Source: Kitasatospora sp. NA04385 (GTDB lineage Bacteria; Actinomycetota; Actinomycetes; Streptomycetales; Streptomycetaceae). From it: 64,000 bases of DNA. The stretch is from positions 1,796,740 through 1,860,739 of the forward strand of contig NZ_CP054919.1 of assembly GCF_013364235.1 (NCBI RefSeq), in the 5' to 3' direction. The position numbers and the translations under genes are program-made. Below, piece after piece: positions 60,636 through 64,000 of the stretch. Each line of letters opens with the position of its first letter. Position 1 is the first letter of the stretch. The notes below the pieces were generated by a model. The model made no database searches and was not told the DNA's origin. It saw only the letters and a list, made by a program, of their open reading frames with translations.

Positions 60636-61463
60636 TCAGAGCTCCGACCCGCCCCAGGACGTGACGCGCACCTCGTCGCCCACCGACAGTCCGCCGGGGC
60701 GCAGCACGGCGTACTTCGCGCCGAAGGCGACGCCGCCCCCGGCGGCCCGGCGGTAGGTGGCCAGGGTGCGCAGCGGCTCGGGGCCCGCCCTGGCGCCGGT
60801 CCGCTGGTCGACCATGACGACGGCGCAGCGGATCGCGAGCTTGGCGTAGCCGAGTTCGGTGCCGGCGATGCCGATCCGGTGGGCGCGGTCCTCGGTGTGG
60901 GGGGCGTCCCAGCCGTCGACCACGATGTTCGGGCGGAACCGCTCCATCGGGACGGGGGCGGCGCCGGACTCGCGCAGCCGCTCGTTCAGCCGGTCCAGCG
61001 TGGCCCGGGAGAGCAGGTGGACGGCGCGGCTGTCGGCGTAGCCGGAGGTGCCGGGCGTCCGGCCGTCGGTCACCCGGTCGTGGTCGGCCGGCACCCGCAC
61101 CAGTCGGCTCGGGGCGCGGAGCACTTCGGACAGCCAGGCGGCCACCTCGTCGCCCTGGTCGATGCCCCTGAACGGCGCCCCGAACAGGTCCACGTCCCTG
61201 GGAGGGCCGGCGGTGTCGACCTCGATCGCGACCGGCGCCGCGCCCGGGCCGTACAGGACGAGCTTCGCTCCGTCCGCGCTGACCTCCGGGCGGATCGAGG
61301 CCAGCAGCGGGTCACGGCGCTGGGTGCGGAAGACGCCCTCCTCGCTGGTGACCATGAAGCTGCGGTCGTGCGCGAGGCCCGCGGGAGTGAGCACCGCGCT
61401 GTGCAGCGGCGTTCCGGCGCACCCCTTGACGGGGTAGGACAGCAACTCGACGACCTCGGCCAC
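60636..61463 (-). CDS. MOSC-domain protein (YcbX-like)
   Basis: 275 aa. Beta-barrel MOSC_N start [20 protein letters not shown] and MOSC part with the conserved Cys in [18 protein letters not shown] proteins carry sulfur or molybdenum cofactor chemistry (for example reduction of N-hydroxylated bases by YcbX). GTG at 61463 is preferred because GGAGGGGG lies before it; ATG 61499 lacks a site. Confidence 0.9.
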   Translation of the reverse strand: MAEVVELLSYPVKGCAGTPLHSAVLTPAGLAHDRSFMVTSEEGVFRTQRRDPLLASIRPEVSADGAKLVLYGPGAAPVAIEVDTAGPPRDVDLFGAPFRGIDQGDEVAAWLSEVLRAPSRLVRVPADHDRVTDGRTPGTSGYADSRAVHLLSRATLDRLNERLRESGAAPVPMERFRPNIVVDGWDAPHTEDRAHRIGIAGTELGYAKLAIRCAVVMVDQRTGARAGPEPLRTLATYRRAAGGGVAFGAKYAVLRPGGLSVGDEVRVTSWGGSEL

Positions 61464-61650
61464 CCGGCCGCCCCCTCCTCGCGCTCGCACTGCGCTCATG
61501 GCGCAGTGCCGCCGTACCACCGTGCCGCCGTGCCGCAGTGCCGCAGTCGGCGTGCTCTCGCGACCGTACGGGCGTTCGCGGCCGGACCGCAATCCGAATT
61601 CCCCCCGGGTGTCCGCCCGGCCCCGGCGCGGGCCGACGCGTATGACGACC

Positions 61651-61656
61651 TATCAT
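61651..61656 (+). promoter_or_regulatory. Putative -10 element, leaderless promoter
   Basis: TATCAT ends 6 bases before ATG 61663. It argues for 61663 over the upstream ATG 61642 as the start of the hemC-like gene. Confidence 0.5.
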
Positions 61657-61662
61657 CTCGAC

Positions 61663-62598
61663 ATGCCCTCAGCCGAGTTGGTCCGCATCGTCTCCCGCTC
61701 CTCGCCCATGGCGCTCGCCCAGGTGGAACGCGTCCGCGCCGAACTGGCCGCGCTCCATCCGGGCATCCGGACCGAGGTCGTGCCCGTCACCACCTCCGGC
61801 GACCGCTGGCCGGGCGACCTGGCCGCGCTCGGCGGGAAGGGCGCCTTCACCAAGGAGGTCGACCAGGCGCTCCTCGACGGTGCGGCCGACCTCGCGGTGC
61901 ACTGCCTCAAGGACGTCCCCGCCGACCGCCCGCTGCCGGCCGGCACCACCTTCGCCGCCCACCTGCGGCGCGACGACATCCGCGACGCCCTGGTCCACCC
62001 CGGCGGCCTGACCCTCGACCAGCTCCCGCCCGGCACCCGGATCGGCACCTCCTCCGTCCGCCGGATCGCCCAACTCGCCGTCTCCCACCCGCACCTGGAG
62101 ACCGTGCCGATCCGCGGCAACGCCAACGGCCGCCTCGCCAAGCTCGCCGCGGGCGAGGCCGACGCCCTGCTGCTGGCCGTCTCCGGCCTGGAGCGCATCG
62201 GCGCCACCGACCGGATCAGCGAGGTCCTCGACGTCGACGCGATGTGCCCCCCGATCGGCGCCGGCATCCTCGCCCTGCAGTGCCGCGAGGACGACACCCG
62301 CACCATCGACACCGTCTCCGGCCTCGGCCACCACGGCACCTGGCGCGAGGCCGCCGCCGAGCGGATGTTCCTGCACGTCCTGCAGGGCCACTGCAACTCC
62401 CCCATCGCCGGGTACGCCGAGGCCGAGGCCGACGGCACCCTCTCCCTGCGCGGCCAGGTCTTCACCCCGGACGGCAAGCGCGTCCTCAAGGCCCACGAGT
62501 GGGCCGGAGCGCTCTCCCCCGAGGACCTCGGCACCTCCGTGGCCCTCACCCTCAAGCGCGCCGGGGCCGCCGAGATCATCGACGCCATCCCGCACTGA
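61663..62598 (+). CDS. hemC: Hydroxymethylbilane synthase (porphobilinogen deaminase)
   Basis: 311 aa. It joins four porphobilinogen molecules on a dipyrromethane cofactor. Typical stretches: [58 protein letters not shown] and [13 protein letters not shown]. The cofactor Cys is in [13 protein letters not shown], where GGC is usual. No other haem genes are near, so this may be a second, divergent copy beside a housekeeping hemC elsewhere. The terminal 17 bases are duplicated after the stop. Confidence 0.9.
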   Translation: MPSAELVRIVSRSSPMALAQVERVRAELAALHPGIRTEVVPVTTSGDRWPGDLAALGGKGAFTKEVDQALLDGAADLAVHCLKDVPADRPLPAGTTFAAHLRRDDIRDALVHPGGLTLDQLPPGTRIGTSSVRRIAQLAVSHPHLETVPIRGNANGRLAKLAAGEADALLLAVSGLERIGATDRISEVLDVDAMCPPIGAGILALQCREDDTRTIDTVSGLGHHGTWREAAAERMFLHVLQGHCNSPIAGYAEAEADGTLSLRGQVFTPDGKRVLKAHEWAGALSPEDLGTSVALTLKRAGAAEIIDAIPH

Positions 62599-62620
62599 CC
62601 CGGCATCCTGCACTGACCCG
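62586..62620. repeat. Duplicated hemC terminus
   Basis: CATCCCGCACTGACCCG at 62586 (with the stop codon) and CATCCTGCACTGACCCG at 62604 differ by one base; each would encode Ile-Pro/Leu-His-stop. Confidence 0.85.
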
Positions 62621-62762
62621 CCGCCGTCGGCAGCCGTTCGGGCTCCGGGAGGTACCCGCTCAACCGAGGTTCTCCCCCCGGCCCGGACGGGTTCCGGACC
62701 GGCCCGCTCCGGGCCCGGGCAACACCGGCGGGCCCGGCCGGGGCGGGTGGCAGGATGCCGGG

Positions 62763-64000
62763 ATGGACGAGATCGTGCGCGCCGCGGGCGCGTTGCTGGG
62801 CCGGCCCCTGCGGGACCCCGTCGACCTCGGCGGCAGCGCGCGGAGCACCGTGCTGCGCTGCCGGACGGCCACCGGCGGCAGCGTGATCGTCAAGGCGTTC
62901 GCCGACGGCCCCGAGGCGCGGCGCGCGTACACCGGCGAGACGGCCGGGCTCTCGTTCGGCCTGGCCGGGCCGGAGCTGCTCGCCGCGGACCCCGGGCGTC
63001 GGCTGCTGGTGATGGCGGACCTGGGGGACGCGCCCACCCTGGCGGACCTGCTGCTGGGCACCGACCCGAAGGCCGCCGAGCGCGGCCTGCTGGAGTGGGC
63101 CGGGGGCCTGGGCCGGCTGGCGGCCCGTTCGGTGCCGCGGCGCGCCGAGTTCGCGGCCCTCTGGCAGCGCCACGACCAGGGCCTGCCGAGCTGGGAGGAC
63201 GAGCCGTGGCAGCGGCGGAACATCGGCGCCTTCCTGGAGCTGCTCACCGAGTGCGGGCTGACCGCCCCGCCGGGGCTGGCCGACGAGTTGGCCGCGGTCG
63301 GCACCGCCGGGGGCGAGCGCTACCCCGGTTTCTCCCCCGGGGACACCTGCCCCGACAACAACCTGATCACCGGGGAGGGCCTGCGGCTGATCGACTTCGA
63401 GGCGGCCGGCTACCAGTCGGTCTTCCTGACCGCCGCCTACTGCCGGATGCCGTTCTCCAGCTGCTGGTGCGTCTACCGGCTGCCGGCCGGTCTGGCCCGG
63501 CGGATCGAGGAGTCCTACCGGTCCGAGGTGGTGGCGCCGTACCCGGACCTGGCCGACGACGCGCTCTGGGAGGACGGGATGGCCCGGGCGGCGGTGGTCT
63601 GGACGGTCGACTCGACCGTGCACCTGCTGCGCCGCGCGCTGCCCGGGGACGGGCCGATGCACCGCACCCGCCGGCCGGTGCCCACCCGGCGCCAGGTGCT
63701 GCGGCACCGCTGGACGAGCGCGCTCGACCTGGCGGGGTACCCGGCCTTCACCGCGACCGTGCGGCTACTGCTCGCCGAACTCGCCGCGGGGTGGGAGGTG
63801 CCCGCGCTGCCCGGCTACCCGGCGTTCCGCGCGGCCGCGGGGTCCGAGGCGGATGCCGGGTCCGGGCCCGAGGCCGGGCCCGATGCCGAGGCCGTCCGGC
63901 CGGGGCCGGGCACCTCCGCGGGGAGCGCCCGGCCGCGGGCGGCCTGTGCGGCCCCGGCCCGGGCCGCACAGGCGGTCAGTGGGGGCCGCGCACCAGGGCG
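62763..64000 (+). CDS. APH-like kinase-fold protein (3-prime partial)
   Basis: At least 412 codons, still open at the window edge. Distant aminoglycoside-phosphotransferase fold: VIVKAFADGPEARRAYTGE (nucleotide lobe), FSPGDTCPDNNLIT in place of the usual HGDxxxxN loop, and RLIDFEAAGYQS for the metal site. The tail is Ala/Gly/Pro-rich. A CAGGAT word 6 bases before the ATG could be a leaderless -10. A minus-strand gene may end at 63976-63978 inside this tail (ALVRGPH-stop), which would mean the real stop lies elsewhere. Confidence 0.7.
   Translation, partial: MDEIVRAAGALLGRPLRDPVDLGGSARSTVLRCRTATGGSVIVKAFADGPEARRAYTGETAGLSFGLAGPELLAADPGRRLLVMADLGDAPTLADLLLGTDPKAAERGLLEWAGGLGRLAARSVPRRAEFAALWQRHDQGLPSWEDEPWQRRNIGAFLELLTECGLTAPPGLADELAAVGTAGGERYPGFSPGDTCPDNNLITGEGLRLIDFEAAGYQSVFLTAAYCRMPFSSCWCVYRLPAGLARRIEESYRSEVVAPYPDLADDALWEDGMARAAVVWTVDSTVHLLRRALPGDGPMHRTRRPVPTRRQVLRHRWTSALDLAGYPAFTATVRLLLAELAAGWEVPALPGYPAFRAAAGSEADAGSGPEAGPDAEAVRPGPGTSAGSARPRAACAAPARAAQAVSGGRAPG

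Noticed and set aside
63976..64000. C-terminus of a minus-strand gene (ALVRGPH-stop)
   Set aside because: Only seven codons are visible and they overlap an open plus-strand frame; noted in the last feature but not called.

Overview
This window is chromosomal DNA of a very high-GC actinomycete, almost certainly a member of the Streptomycetaceae (Streptomyces, Kitasatospora or a relative; the sequence alone does not separate them). The support is codon use with nearly every third base G or C, GTG and TTG starts, a DmdR/IdeR-type iron box, a SigR-type promoter, a DUF5753-DUF397 pair and a HutC-type GntR regulator. No rRNA, tRNA, CRISPR array, insertion sequence or large biosynthetic cluster was seen. 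It reads as a chromosomal segment of stress, catabolic and regulatory genes with one decayed accessory patch.

Layout. 0-7.5 kb: catalase; a four-gene kinase, acyl-CoA dehydrogenase, SDR and TetR group sharing one operator (best read as 4-hydroxyacyl-CoA catabolism); an iron-box-controlled DUF2470 haem/FMN split-barrel protein; a double VOC protein. 7.5-16.9 kb: ferredoxin reductase, DUF1876 protein, a thioredoxin with a SigR-type promoter and a strong terminator, a BNR-repeat protein, MarR plus extradiol dioxygenase with paired palindromes, a lipoprotein and a Tat-exported multicopper oxidase. 16.9-22.2 kb: accessory patch with a three-gene coupled operon, its GntR regulator, decayed NUDIX, DUF5753 and methyltransferase genes, and small orphan genes. 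22.2-30.2 kb: two related secretory membrane proteins, a UvrA-like ATPase, a 14-bp-period array of palindromes, and a HEAT-like protein.

30.2-37.5 kb: MerR plus quinone oxidoreductase with a classic long-spacer promoter, acetyltransferase, VOC, DinB, a 2OG-Fe(II) oxygenase behind a leaderless small ORF, and a frameshifted membrane protein. 36.7-43.5 kb: a MerR regulator facing a four-gene beta-oxidation operon (CoA-transferase/racemase, acyl-CoA dehydrogenase, thiolase, FadB); both promoters carry the same operator. 43.6-47.6 kb: a second 14-bp array, acetyltransferase, Baeyer-Villiger-type monooxygenase, DUF1876 and Pr6Pr membrane proteins. 47.7-52 kb: IclR and a carbohydrate-type ABC importer lacking its own ATPase. 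52-58 kb: an EPSP-synthase homologue, two ABC-F proteins, DUF4240 and nitroreductase. 58-64 kb: acetyltransferase, TetR plus azoreductase, MOSC protein, an atypical hydroxymethylbilane synthase and a truncated kinase-like gene.

Two patterns stand out. First, two intergenic arrays 15 kb apart are built from the same 12-bp palindrome repeated every 14 bp. Second, many genes end in a short tandem duplication that includes or directly abuts the stop codon. Starts were chosen by ribosome-binding site or by a -10 element set for leaderless transcription; functions rest on motifs and neighbours read by eye.
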